From NCBI RefSeq assembly GCF_042646085.1, contig NZ_JBHRSZ010000002.1, positions 620,001-684,000 of the forward strand: a stretch of 64,000 nt of DNA, given 5' to 3'. The DNA is from Litoribrevibacter euphylliae (lineage in GTDB: Bacteria; Pseudomonadota; Gammaproteobacteria; Pseudomonadales; Litoribrevibacteraceae). Positions 18,126-27,120 of the stretch are shown here, in pieces. The translations under genes were made by a program, and so were the position numbers. Every line of letters starts with the position of its first letter. Position 1 is the stretch's first letter. The notes beneath the pieces are model-generated. The model saw nothing but the letters and a program-made list of their open reading frames with translations, made no database searches and was not told where the DNA came from.

Positions 18126-19022
18126 ATGAAAAAAACCCTGCCTCCGCTACAAAGTCTGAAAGCATTTCTATTGGCTGCTGAACATGAAAGTTTTAAACAA
18201 GCTGCACATGAACTTCACCTGACACCCTCAGCAATTAGCCATCAAATTAAAGGCCTAGAAGATACGCTTGGTATTGAATTATTCCGACGACAAAACCGCC
18301 AAATTAAACTCTCTCCAGCGGGTCAGATGTATAAAAACATCGTAGAGCAGGCATTAAATGAGCTGAGTTCAGGGACGGATCGACTAAAGCGTCAGTTCAG
18401 CCAGAATGTATTGCGAGTAAGAATCCCACCAATGATCACAACCGATTATGTGATCCCGAATCTCAGTGAATTCCAACAACAGAACCCTCAAATCGAATTG
18501 CGGTTAGAAACCAGCTTACACTGGGCCAACCCCGAACGGGATGACTTGGATGTGATGCTGTACTTTGGAACTGAACCCGTCAATCGAGATGTAATTTATG
18601 AAAAGGTGAACTCACTGTCGGCCACCCCAATTATGAGTCAGGAGTTTTACGAGTCACAGCAACCGACATTAGAGACATTAACGCAACATCGACTCATTCA
18701 CTCGAGTGTGGTGAGCAACAGCTGGCAACGCTTTATAAGTGCTTTTAATGGTGAGTATCAACAGCAAAACACCGACCTTTGGTTGGATTCCTACACCAGC
18801 ATGTTACAAAGCTGCGCCCAAGGTCATGGCATCACCCTTGGATTGTTACCCTTGCTAAAGCTTCGTTTGGATCGAGGCGAATTAATCCGGCCCTTCAAAG
18901 AGGAGTTGAAGCTCCCGGAAGCCATCTATCTGGTCTATCGTAAAGACAAACATATCACACCCGCGATTCGCACCTTCTCCGATTGGGTCAAAGGATTACT
19001 CCAGAATCCAGGGAACCTCTGA
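18126..19022 (+). CDS. LysR-family transcriptional regulator (GcvA-like)
   Basis: 298 residues from the ATG at 18126; an upstream TTG at 18096 is less likely. The N-terminal helix-turn-helix reads LQSLKAFLLAAEHESFKQAA then LHLTPSAISHQIKGLE and IELFRR, a clear LysR DNA-binding domain. A type-2 periplasmic-binding-like effector domain follows (about 90-295). The PPLQSLKAF start is typical of the GcvA subgroup. Its targets are unknown; neighbours are a divergent zinc-ribbon gene and a downstream exporter 325 bases away. Confidence 0.9.
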   Translation: MKKTLPPLQSLKAFLLAAEHESFKQAAHELHLTPSAISHQIKGLEDTLGIELFRRQNRQIKLSPAGQMYKNIVEQALNELSSGTDRLKRQFSQNVLRVRIPPMITTDYVIPNLSEFQQQNPQIELRLETSLHWANPERDDLDVMLYFGTEPVNRDVIYEKVNSLSATPIMSQEFYESQQPTLETLTQHRLIHSSVVSNSWQRFISAFNGEYQQQNTDLWLDSYTSMLQSCAQGHGITLGLLPLLKLRLDRGELIRPFKEELKLPEAIYLVYRKDKHITPAIRTFSDWVKGLLQNPGNL

Positions 19023-19057
19023 ACAAGTCCCGCCCTTAGAGCCTTATTCAGAGGTTC
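19013..19057. repeat. 11-bp inverted repeat spanning LysR stop
   Basis: GAACCTCTGAA (19013-19023) and TTCAGAGGTTC (19047-19057) are perfect inverted copies with a 23-base loop. The left arm contains the LysR stop codon. No T-run follows, so a terminator role is uncertain. Confidence 0.4.
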
Positions 19058-19347
19058 ACTAGCACATTAATGAATCATTGATCGCTAAGTAGCCTTGCTT
19101 AATACCTTCTAAAGATACTATTTAATCACTGTTCAGTTGAATTTCTCTCACCTATACGTTGAAAACTTTCGTTTGTTTTCATAGGACAAAAACTGGACAA
19201 TACCGGAACCCTGATAAACATGGGTTCTTGCTCATAGTCATTTGATAATTATTAATAAAATCAAAACAACAATAATCTAAAAGCCAACACTTACAGCCAA
19301 TACCATAAACAAGAAAAATTTGTCTGTAGCTCGATAAAGGAAGCACT
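19023..19347. other. intergenic region upstream of RND exporter
   Basis: 325 AT-rich bases with no gene seen. It holds the right arm of the inverted repeat above and, near the end, the ribosome site AAGGAAG for the exporter. A candidate -35 TTGAAA lies near 19158 but no good -10 follows it. Confidence 0.45.
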
Positions 19348-21819
19348 ATGTCACAGCACCATCAGTCGGATAATTCTCCGACGCTGTCTCGTTCTGATAA
19401 CTCCTCCGAACGTCTCGCTGCCTTGGTGGTTAAAGCACGTTTTATTACCTTATTAGCAACTGCTGCTATTTTTTATGTTTGTTTCTTGGGAATGCAAAAC
19501 ATCAAGTTCTCAACGGACTACCGGATTTTCTTCAGCCACGATAACCCGCACATGCTGGCTTTTGAAAATCTTCAGGAAACCTATACCAAAGACGATTCCC
19601 TGCTTTTCGTCATCGAATCCAAACAAGGCAACATCTTCGAACAGAAAACCTTATCGATGATCGAAGCCTTAACTGATGAAGGCTGGACGGTTCCCTATTC
19701 ATCTCGTGTTGATTCCATCACCAACTATCAGCATACCTATGCCGAAGAAGACGACCTCATCGTTGGAAACCTAATCGAATATGCGGATCAACTGACCAAC
19801 GAAGATTTCCAACAAGCCCAGAAAGTTGCATTAGAAGAACCGATCCTAAAAGATCGCCTGATTTCATCAGACAGTCGAGTCACAGCAGTCAATGTCACGG
19901 TTCGCCTTCCAGGTGAAAACAAGTCGAAAGAAGTCCCTGAAGTTGTCACATACGGCCGTGATTTAATTAAAAAATACGAAACCGAATACAGCGATATAGC
20001 TAACTTTTATCTGGCCGGCTCGGTAATCAATAACAACGCCTTTAAAGAAGCTTCTATTAATGACTTAACCAGCCTCATTCCACTGGCGATGTTACTAGCA
20101 ATTCTTGGCATTGCCATTTATATGTTCATCGCGAGCCGCAGTATTATGACCACCTTATCGGGTACGTTTGCAACGGTTGTTATTATTGTTGCTTCGATCT
20201 GGACCGCCGAAGGCGTCGCCGGTTGGTTAGGCATCAATTTATCGCCACCTGCGGCTAATGCACCAACAATGATCCTAACGTTAGCAATTGCCGACAGCAT
20301 CCATATCTTGGTGTCTTTCTTCTTAGCCAGCCAGCGAGGTTTGGCCAAAGTGGATGCCGTTAAAGAGAGTTTACGTCTTAACTTTCAGCCGGTTTTCCTA
20401 ACCAGCCTTACCACCATGATTGGTTTCCTTACCTTAAACTTTAGCGACTCACCACCATTCAGAGACATGGGCAATGTGGTTGCGATGGGCGTGGTGTTTG
20501 CCTGGATGTATTCCGTCGTTCTACTTCCTGCACTAATCCTAATGCTGCCTTTCAAAGTGAAAATCAAAGACGATTCTGGCTTGCCTATGATGCAGAAAGT
20601 AGCTACTCTCACCATCAACAAGTACCGCCCTATTCTCATCGGTGTGCTCGCCATCATTATCGGGTTCGGCGCCTTCGTTCCTAAGAATGAACTGTACGAT
20701 GTCTGGGCGGAGTACTTTGACGAAAGCATGCCGGTTCGTCAGGCCATCGACTTTACTCAATTTAACCTTACAGGTGTTGCCACGGTTGAATATTCACTGG
20801 CCGCCAGAGAAGCGAATGGCGTAACTGACCCTGAGTACTTACAAGGTCTAGAGAAGTTCACTAACTGGTTATCTGAACAACCAGAAGTCGCGCATGTAAA
20901 CAGTTTCATTCACGTTATGAAGCGTCTGAATAAAAACATGCACGCTGATAACCCGGAATGGTACAAGGTGCCGAATGATCGTGAGCTGGCAGCTCAGTAT
21001 TTACTTCTTTATGAACTGTCTTTACCGTTCGGCTTGGATCTTAACAACCAAGTCAATCTCGACAAATCAGCGACTCGCGTTGTTGTGAGTATTCATCGAC
21101 TCAGTACGGTTGATCTCCTTGCGTTCGCTGATCGCGCCTATGCTTGGATGGAAGACAACCTTCCAGCTCATATGATGGATCATGGATCAAGCCGTGACAT
21201 CATGTTTGCCCACATCGGTGAACGAAACATCAGCAGCATGCTGGAAGGCACCGCACTAGCCATCGTTTTAATCTCGCTGGTGTTAGCGATTGCATTGAAG
21301 TCTTGGCAATATGGAGTGTTAAGCCTGATTCCAAACATTGCGCCAGCCGCGATTGCGTTCGGCGTTTGGGGCATTTTCTCAGGCCGCGTCGGCGTATCAC
21401 TTTCCATTGTGACATGTATGACGCTTGGCATTGTCGTAGACTATACCGTTCACTTGCTGAGCAAGTACTTACGCGCAAAACGTGAACAAGGTTTATCAAC
21501 CGACGAAGCCATTCACTATGCATTTAATACGGTTGGTATTGCTCTCATCGTGACTACTGCAATTTTATGTGTGAACTTCGGTATTCTAGCTTTCTCGGAT
21601 TTCAGCATGAACTCTCAGATGGGCTTAATGACAGCAATTACCATTGTGATTGCTTTAGTCATCGACTTCCTATTCCTACCATCTTTGCTGAAGTATCTAT
21701 CTGAACGTCAGAAGAATCGCAAGCAAGATTCGGGAAACGGACCATTGTCTAGCAAACAAAATACAAATTCTAAATCAAACCAAAGCCTCAATAAGGAGCC
21801 TGAGCATGAAATGGCCTAA
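19348..21819 (+). CDS. MMPL/RND-family exporter
   Basis: 823 residues with the RND/MMPL layout. One N-terminal helix (about 31-49) is followed by a large periplasmic loop, five or six helices (230-405), a second loop, and five or six helices (about 630-790). A sterol-sensing-like membrane region includes LAIADSIHILVSFFLAS and the matching second-half segment GIVVDYTVHLLSKYL, both with charged residues in helices as expected for a proton relay. The end is a polar Ser/Asn-rich tail. Members move lipids or hopanoid-like molecules from the inner membrane. Its last 14 bases overlap the LolA-like gene, which implies joint function. Confidence 0.88.
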   Translation: MSQHHQSDNSPTLSRSDNSSERLAALVVKARFITLLATAAIFYVCFLGMQNIKFSTDYRIFFSHDNPHMLAFENLQETYTKDDSLLFVIESKQGNIFEQKTLSMIEALTDEGWTVPYSSRVDSITNYQHTYAEEDDLIVGNLIEYADQLTNEDFQQAQKVALEEPILKDRLISSDSRVTAVNVTVRLPGENKSKEVPEVVTYGRDLIKKYETEYSDIANFYLAGSVINNNAFKEASINDLTSLIPLAMLLAILGIAIYMFIASRSIMTTLSGTFATVVIIVASIWTAEGVAGWLGINLSPPAANAPTMILTLAIADSIHILVSFFLASQRGLAKVDAVKESLRLNFQPVFLTSLTTMIGFLTLNFSDSPPFRDMGNVVAMGVVFAWMYSVVLLPALILMLPFKVKIKDDSGLPMMQKVATLTINKYRPILIGVLAIIIGFGAFVPKNELYDVWAEYFDESMPVRQAIDFTQFNLTGVATVEYSLAAREANGVTDPEYLQGLEKFTNWLSEQPEVAHVNSFIHVMKRLNKNMHADNPEWYKVPNDRELAAQYLLLYELSLPFGLDLNNQVNLDKSATRVVVSIHRLSTVDLLAFADRAYAWMEDNLPAHMMDHGSSRDIMFAHIGERNISSMLEGTALAIVLISLVLAIALKSWQYGVLSLIPNIAPAAIAFGVWGIFSGRVGVSLSIVTCMTLGIVVDYTVHLLSKYLRAKREQGLSTDEAIHYAFNTVGIALIVTTAILCVNFGILAFSDFSMNSQMGLMTAITIVIALVIDFLFLPSLLKYLSERQKNRKQDSGNGPLSSKQNTNSKSNQSLNKEPEHEMA

Positions 21820-22621
21820 TCCATCTTTACGTCAGATCACAGCAGTTGCAGGACTGATGCTGACGACCGCTGTTACATCAATCTCAACGGTCTATGCACA
21901 AACCGCAGAAGAGAAAGGTTTGGCTATTGCTCAGGAAGCAGATCGTCGCAATACCGGCTGGCAAGATTCAGCTGCTAGCATGACGATGATTTTAAGAAAC
22001 AAACGTGGCGATGAAACCTCTCGTGAATTGTCTGTAAAAGCATTAGAAGTGGCAGACGATGGCGACAAAAGTCTGACCGTATTTAACTCACCACGAGATG
22101 TTAAAGGCACCGCACTTTTATCCTTTTCACACAAAGTAGATGCTGATGATCAATGGCTGTACCTACCAAAATTAGGTCGAGTAAAACGCATCGCCAGTCG
22201 CAACAAATCAGGTCCATTCATGGGCAGTGAATTTGCGTTCGAAGACATGACACCACAAGAAGTGGAAAAGTACACCTACAAGTTCATCAAAGAAGAAGAG
22301 CTTAATGGCCAAAAATGCTTTGTGGTTGAACGCTACCCTGTGGATAAATATTCAGGCTACACCAAACAACTGGCTTGGGTGGATCAAGAAGAATACCGCA
22401 CACTCAAAGTAGAGTTCTATGACCGTAAAAAGTCATTACTAAAAACTCTAACTGCAAGTGAATGGAAAGAGTACCTAGACCAATACTGGCGCCCTCACAG
22501 CTCCACTATGATCAACCACCAAACAGGTAAAAGCACGGATCTAGTAATGAGCGATTTTACTTTTAAGAATGGCTTGGATGATGGCGATTTCAATAAAAAC
22601 AGTTTAAAGCGAGCGAGATAA
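21806..22621 (+). CDS. outer membrane lipoprotein-sorting (LolA-like) protein
   Basis: 271 residues with a signal peptide cleaved near VYA-QT. The mature protein has the LolA-fold signatures of COG2834-type proteins: AASMTMILRNKRGDETSREL, TAL-LSFSHKVDADDQWLYL, and FEDMTPQEVEKYTY (shown in parts). These proteins carry a lipid in a curved beta-sheet and are often encoded after an MMPL exporter, as here. The pair would move a lipid across the periplasm. Cargo unknown. A 9-bp hairpin follows 25 bases later. Confidence 0.87.
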   Translation: MKWPNPSLRQITAVAGLMLTTAVTSISTVYAQTAEEKGLAIAQEADRRNTGWQDSAASMTMILRNKRGDETSRELSVKALEVADDGDKSLTVFNSPRDVKGTALLSFSHKVDADDQWLYLPKLGRVKRIASRNKSGPFMGSEFAFEDMTPQEVEKYTYKFIKEEELNGQKCFVVERYPVDKYSGYTKQLAWVDQEEYRTLKVEFYDRKKSLLKTLTASEWKEYLDQYWRPHSSTMINHQTGKSTDLVMSDFTFKNGLDDGDFNKNSLKRAR

Positions 22622-22646
22622 CACTTAATTACAAGCTAACGCTCAC

Positions 22647-22671
22647 AAAGGAGGGAATTCTCCCCTCCTTT
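22647..22671 (+). terminator. hairpin after exporter/LolA-like operon
   Basis: AAAGGAGGG and CCCTCCTTT form a perfect 9-bp stem with loop AATTCTC. No strong T-run follows, so rho-independent action is probable but not certain. It also argues against translation of the Wzz-like gene from the TTG at 22670, which lies in the stem. Confidence 0.6.
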
Positions 22672-22710
22672 GACCTATTACATCTCTTCACGTCATTTTT
22701 CTTACTTTCC

Positions 22711-22738
22711 TTGCTATCCAGATAAGGACTGGTACAAT
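22711..22738 (+). promoter_or_regulatory. candidate sigma-70 promoter of first Wzz-like gene
   Basis: TTGCTA, 16 bases, then TACAAT, 37 bases before the ATG at 22775 and after the hairpin. Found by eye; moderate match to consensus. Confidence 0.35.
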
Positions 22739-22774
22739 CCGCATCGTTCAAAAAACAATCAGGCATTAAGACGT

Positions 22775-23908
22775 ATGCAAAAGAGCTCCTACAACCCTAC
22801 GACTCCATATAGTAACCATCAAAATGATGAGATAGACCTATTAGAGCTTTTTGTTGTTTTAAAACAGCGATTCTCGATCATTGCAGCCTTCACTGTTTCT
22901 TTTACCTGTTTAGCAATTTTATACGTAACAACGGTAGAACCAACATACGAAGCGGAAGCCATTCTGATTCCGCCTAAGCAATCAGAACTCTATAAAATAG
23001 ACAATGGCATAAACCTGATTAAGATAACACCAAATGAAGTATTTGATCGTTTTTATCAAACACTTACCAGCCAAAACTTTCAATACCAGTTCTCTGAGAG
23101 ATTTGTAGATCAATCTCAATCAACTGAGCTCTCTTCAGTAGCCCAACAAAAAGCCTTCAACACATTCAAACAACAACTTACTGTAAAAAAATCACAGAAG
23201 AAAAAAACAGATCAGAATTACATTCATCTTAGCTTCCAAGCTAATGATGCAAAACTTGCTGAGTCAACTTTATCAAGCTACATTGATGAAGCTAGGAAAA
23301 GAACTACAGCGGATTTGATTGCGCTATATTCATCAGAGAGAAAAAGCTTAATTAATCGTTTAAACAAAAAGATTGAAGAAAAAACAGAAGCAACTAAAAA
23401 CGAAGTAACCGGAGAAATACAACGCCTTTCCGGAGCGGCACAAATTGCTCGTTCGTTAGATTTGGAATTGCCAACATCAAATACTATTTTGACAACAGAA
23501 CTAAATAGCTACTCCCTACCTTTATATACCTTTGGATATCGAGCTTTAGAGTTGAGAATCGAGCTATTACAATCTCGAGAAAGCTTGAATATATTTACCA
23601 AAGACCTTGCAGAACTTGAAGCAGAGCTAAAATCATTAACAAAAATACAACTAAGTAATCAGTTTAGTGTAATCAACTATCAAATGGATCCACTTATACC
23701 CTTAGCTCCAATTAAACCGAAAAAAGCTTTAATTACCATCCTAGCAGCTCTTCTTGGAGTTATGATGGGTTGCTTAATAGCAATAATCATACACTTTATT
23801 AGTAAGAGAAAAGAACAAGATAGCCTTAGCGTGGATCATGGAGTCAACATGGACAAACTTGTTGTATCTTTGTCTAATTCAAAGAAGGCCAAAGAATCTG
23901 TAGGCTAA
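22775..23908 (+). CDS. Wzz-like polysaccharide co-polymerase (chain-length determinant)
   Basis: 377 residues from the ATG at 22775; the frame opens earlier at a TTG inside a hairpin and is not preferred. The N-terminal Wzz motif (EIDLLELFVVLKQRFSII), first membrane helix (about 31-52), a long coiled periplasmic part with VEPTYEAEAIL, and a C-terminal PIKPKKALITILAALLG leading into the second helix are all classic. There is no kinase domain. It would set glycan chain length for a Wzy-dependent pathway. It stands apart from the main operon, which has its own Wzz at 50.3 kb, and upstream of tRNA-Leu. Codon use is AT-rich like the island. Confidence 0.88.
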   Translation: MQKSSYNPTTPYSNHQNDEIDLLELFVVLKQRFSIIAAFTVSFTCLAILYVTTVEPTYEAEAILIPPKQSELYKIDNGINLIKITPNEVFDRFYQTLTSQNFQYQFSERFVDQSQSTELSSVAQQKAFNTFKQQLTVKKSQKKKTDQNYIHLSFQANDAKLAESTLSSYIDEARKRTTADLIALYSSERKSLINRLNKKIEEKTEATKNEVTGEIQRLSGAAQIARSLDLELPTSNTILTTELNSYSLPLYTFGYRALELRIELLQSRESLNIFTKDLAELEAELKSLTKIQLSNQFSVINYQMDPLIPLAPIKPKKALITILAALLGVMMGCLIAIIIHFISKRKEQDSLSVDHGVNMDKLVVSLSNSKKAKESVG

Positions 23909-23966
23909 TCCAAACCCTTTAAATATACTTACAAGGGCTTTATTTAAATAAAAATCCCAAAAACAG

Positions 23967-23994
23967 TTGACGACGAACTAAGCTTCCGTATAAT
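23967..23994 (+). promoter_or_regulatory. sigma-70 promoter of tRNA-Leu
   Basis: TTGACG (23967-23972), a 16-base spacer, and a perfect TATAAT (23989-23994), followed by ACGCTC and about 40 bases before the tRNA. A strong stable-RNA type promoter. Confidence 0.75.
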
Positions 23995-24042
23995 ACGCTC
24001 AATCTTCAAGGGAAGCTTTATTTAAAGATATCCTTATTAAGT

Positions 24043-24129
24043 GCCAGTGTGGTGAAATTGGTAGACACGTCGGATTCAAAATCCGATGACTTCACGGTCG
24101 TGGCGGTTCGAGTCCGCCCACTGGTACCA
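24043..24129 (+). tRNA. tRNA-Leu (CAA)
   Basis: 87 bases including an encoded 3' CCA. Acceptor stem GCCAGTG/CACTGGT (first pair G-U), anticodon stem TCGGA/TCCGA with loop TTCAAAA giving anticodon CAA at 24077-24079, a long class II variable arm, and T-arm GGCGG-TTCGAGT-CCGCC. It reads UUG codons, like E. coli leuX, a tRNA gene often used as an integration site. Just downstream are decayed mobile elements and the polysaccharide island. Confidence 0.97.
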
Positions 24130-24407
24130 TTCCAATAGTAGAATCCTACTCATTTTAAAAGATTAAAAATATTCTCTTAGATTAACCCCCTGTATTTAAG
24201 TCATTAACAACGCCGGATACCCCACCCCAATAGCAAGCTGATCTGAAAAAAGTCTATAGACTATCGGTCATTCACTCGTTCCAGCAACAACCCCATGACC
24301 AATATAATTCTATCAATTTCCTTCATTTCTTGTACGAACTGCAGTAATTCAGACTTAATCCGACAGTTACCGACTTTTCAGAAGATATCTTCCTGGTCAA
24401 ATACAGT

Positions 24408-24833
24408 TTAAGAACTTTTCCAGCCAGATTCTTTCCCATCTTCTGCCACCTTCGTTTCTAGGGCCTTCAGGCGTTTCTTGAAGCCAGTAAGATCATGACG
24501 GAGCGGAACTGATCACACAATTGGGAGATACAAAGATACCTTTCATGCGAAGCTCATTAGACACTCGAACCTATCCGTGTGCAGGTTCGTCAATCACATA
24601 TTGAATCACAGCTGATTCAACGAGAGTATCAACAGTGTTCTTTATGTTTGGCATTCGTCGATTTTGATCAAGAGCGGTTCAAGGCTACCTTCATCCATCG
24701 CCTCTTTGTAACGATAGAACATGCCTCTCTACACTCCCATTATCTTACAAGCTTTGGATATACTTCCAAGTTCATCAACTAGACTCAGTAGACCTGCTTT
24801 GTGTTTAACGATTTTATCATTAACATGAAGCAT
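24408..24833 (-). pseudogene. decayed IS481-family transposase remnant
   Basis: Reading leftward from the ATG at 24833, the frames together give pieces of an IS481-type transposase N-terminal half: KHKAGLLSLVDELGSISKAC, KIMGV-stop-RGMFYRYKEAMDE, then VRVSNELRMKGIFVSP and LRHDLTGFKKRLKALETKVA. The start is right but stops (after KIMGV) and at least two frameshifts break it, and the DDE half is missing. It is dead. It marks past insertion beside the tRNA-Leu gene. I recognise the family from recalled sequence patterns, not a search. Confidence 0.75.
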
Positions 24834-24939
24834 GAGGGTTACCTCTTATGTGTTCTAATTTTCAGGTTTCGTCACCTTAAATCAAAATTGATAACCCTCT
24901 CTTTTTCAAGGAAAGATACCAGATCTGGTCTGAACTAAT

Positions 24940-25545
24940 TCAGATAATATTTCTTGATTTGAGCAATTCAATCAACTGCTCAACACATTCATCTACCGAC
25001 TGCCTTGAAGTATCAAAAGTAATTTCAGGGTTTTCGGGAGCCTCATAAACTGAATCAATCCCTGTAAAATGTTTAATTGTGCCCGCACGTGCCTTTTTAT
25101 AAAGTCCTTTAGGGTCTCTCTTCTCACAGATATTCAAAGGCGTCGAAACAAACACCTCAATAAACTCATCTGCCGGAAACAAACTGCGAACCATCTGCCG
25201 ATCCGACTTAAAAGGTGAAATAAAAGCAGACAAAACAATCAATCCAGCATCAGAAAATAACTTAGATGCTTCACCAATCCTTCGGATATTTTCAACTCTA
25301 TCTGTATCTGAAAAGCCTAGATCCTTATTTAAACCATGACGAACATTATCTCCATCCAACAAAAAAGTGTGCATCCCTAATTTAAACAAAGCACAATCTA
25401 AAGAATTCGCAACCGTCGATTTACCCGCTCCACTTAATCCTGTAAACCATAATAGACAAGGCTTTTGAGACTTCTGCTCTGATCGATCCTTACGTGAAAC
25501 GCTGTGTGAATGCCAAACTACGTCCGTGCTTTTACTGTCTAACAT
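24940..25545 (-). CDS. cysC: adenylyl-sulfate kinase
   Basis: 201 residues from the ATG at 25545 (GGGAAG just upstream; the frame extends to 25572). The P-loop is FTGLSGAGKSTVAN, followed by LDGDNVRHGLNKDLGFS and DRVENIRRIGE, then LSAFISPF and KGLYKKARAG. All are hallmark motifs of APS kinase, which phosphorylates adenosine 5'-phosphosulfate to PAPS. The serine in SAFISP that takes part in catalysis is present. There is no cysD/cysN nearby, so it is an orphan. A sulfotransferase sits in the same island (34.7 kb), so its PAPS may serve glycan sulfation rather than cysteine synthesis. The stop overlaps a TCTGAA/TTCAGA hairpin. Confidence 0.93.
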   Translation of the reverse strand: MLDSKSTDVVWHSHSVSRKDRSEQKSQKPCLLWFTGLSGAGKSTVANSLDCALFKLGMHTFLLDGDNVRHGLNKDLGFSDTDRVENIRRIGEASKLFSDAGLIVLSAFISPFKSDRQMVRSLFPADEFIEVFVSTPLNICEKRDPKGLYKKARAGTIKHFTGIDSVYEAPENPEITFDTSRQSVDECVEQLIELLKSRNII

Positions 25546-26056
25546 AAAACTTCCCGAATATAATACATACAAAAAAACATTACACTCATATCACCAGAGT
25601 AGGTCAAGTCATAAAAGTAAAGTTAATGGCGACTTTACTTTTTCTAGGATACTTACACACCAACCTAGAGACTCGCTAACAAAGCAATACAACTCCAAGA
25701 CCTCATGTTCTGCTTGTATCCAGATGAAATATGCCAGCCTTTCATCGATTATTTTTAATTATACCCTAATTTTTCTACATCGGTGCTGAACCAAACATTC
25801 CAATTTATTACTTTTTCATAAACCTCTGATGCAGCGTACAACTCGGCCAGCCCTATTACATTCCAAATACATTGTGTCAAGAAGGCCTAATTGATCTCCA
25901 CAACGCAGTTAAGAGATAACCCCCCCATAACTGGAGTCTACAAAAGAAAGAAATAGTTGATAGGTTAAAGAGAGGCAAAGATACTGGCTTGTTCAGAAGT
26001 TCCCTAGCTGCTAACATAATTCAAAATACGTTCTGCACTCCTCTCAAGGACATGAA
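25546..26056. other. intergenic region between cysC and wecA
   Basis: 511 AT-rich bases between divergent genes. It contains the hairpin below and, near the right end, AAGGA at 26046-26050 serving the GTG start of wecA. No gene was recognised. The JUMPstart/ops element common in polysaccharide loci was not seen here. Confidence 0.45.
25613..25642. repeat. 11-bp inverted repeat upstream of cysC
   Basis: AAAAGTAAAGT (25613-25623) and ACTTTACTTTT (25632-25642) with an 8-base loop. The plus strand reads TTTTT at the right end of the stem. It could be a terminator-like or regulatory structure in the divergent region. Confidence 0.45.
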
Positions 26057-27097
26057 GTGAGTACATTCATCACCGCCATTTTTGCATTTGCCGCAACCTG
26101 TTTTTTCATCTATCTCTACAAGCCATTAGCTATTAAGGGAGGCTTAGTTGACATACCCAATAAGAGAAAACAGCATACAGGTAATATTCCTCTAATAGGA
26201 GGCTTAAGTATTTATTCAGCCTATTTGGGAATTAGTTTAATTACTGGCGAGCTTAGCCCTACTCAGGTGACATTCCTAACTTGCTCGCTGATTATGATCA
26301 TTCTTGGTGCTGTTGATGACTATAAAGACCTTTCATTCAAACTTCGCCTAGTTATTCAAGCCGCGATAGCCTTAATAATGGTTTACGTGGGAGGAGTAAA
26401 AATCGACACTCTAGGTAATTTATTTCACTCTGGCGAGATAGAGCTTGGGAAGATATCAGCAGTCTTTACTGTAATCGCTGTCATTGGGTGCATAAACGCC
26501 TTTAATATGATGGATGGTATTGATGGACTATGCAGTGGAGTTACAATTACTACTTTAATGGCCATCGTCCTTTTCAACTCAAGCTCCACACCTCTTACCA
26601 TTAATGTTACCGCTTTAATTCTTTGCCTTTTAGCCTACATCATTTTTAATTTACAACTACTTGGCAAACGAATACCAAAAATATTTATGGGAGACGCTGG
26701 TAGTATGTTTATCGGATTTTCCGTTGTTTGGCTCCTAGCTGAGACCACTCAAAACAGCTCTCAAACTCCACCTGTTATGGCCATTTGGATTATAGGTATT
26801 CCCTTAATGGATATGGGAGCTATAATGATCAGAAGAACAAAAAAAGGACAATCTCCATTCAAACCCGATAGAAATCATCTTCATCATATCCTGATGAGAT
26901 ATGGATATAACGCTCGTGAAACATTAGTTATTATTCTGGGGCTTTGCCTCACCGTAATCACTACAGGATACGTGCTAATGAAACTCCAGCTAAGTGAATG
27001 GCAGTTACTTTGTATTTGGCTCACACTATTTTTCTTCTACTCATACACAATGAACCGTGTATCACAGAGCCAACACTTAAAATCTCAAAATAAGTGA
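26057..27097 (+). CDS. wecA: WecA-type undecaprenyl-phosphate hexose-1-phosphate transferase
   Basis: 346 residues from a GTG at 26057 with AAGGA 6 bases upstream. Eleven or so hydrophobic helices and the MraY/WecA motifs are present: VDDYKD, NAFNMMDGIDGLCSG, MGDAGSMFIGF and KPDRNHLHHIL. It should transfer HexNAc-1-phosphate (usually GlcNAc-1-P) from UDP to undecaprenyl phosphate at the inner membrane, the first step of a Wzy-dependent glycan. It is rightward, divergent from cysC and separated from the main operon by the dead IS30 element. Family sure; donor sugar inferred. Confidence 0.9.
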   Translation: MSTFITAIFAFAATCFFIYLYKPLAIKGGLVDIPNKRKQHTGNIPLIGGLSIYSAYLGISLITGELSPTQVTFLTCSLIMIILGAVDDYKDLSFKLRLVIQAAIALIMVYVGGVKIDTLGNLFHSGEIELGKISAVFTVIAVIGCINAFNMMDGIDGLCSGVTITTLMAIVLFNSSSTPLTINVTALILCLLAYIIFNLQLLGKRIPKIFMGDAGSMFIGFSVVWLLAETTQNSSQTPPVMAIWIIGIPLMDMGAIMIRRTKKGQSPFKPDRNHLHHILMRYGYNARETLVIILGLCLTVITTGYVLMKLQLSEWQLLCIWLTLFFFYSYTMNRVSQSQHLKSQNK

Positions 27098-27120
27098 TAT
27101 CAAACCCGCAAATTAACTCG

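Noticed and set aside
25526..25789. Plus-strand frame of 87 codons over the cysC start and the intergenic region
   Set aside because: Starts within cysC on the other strand; polar, low-quality sequence with no ribosome site.
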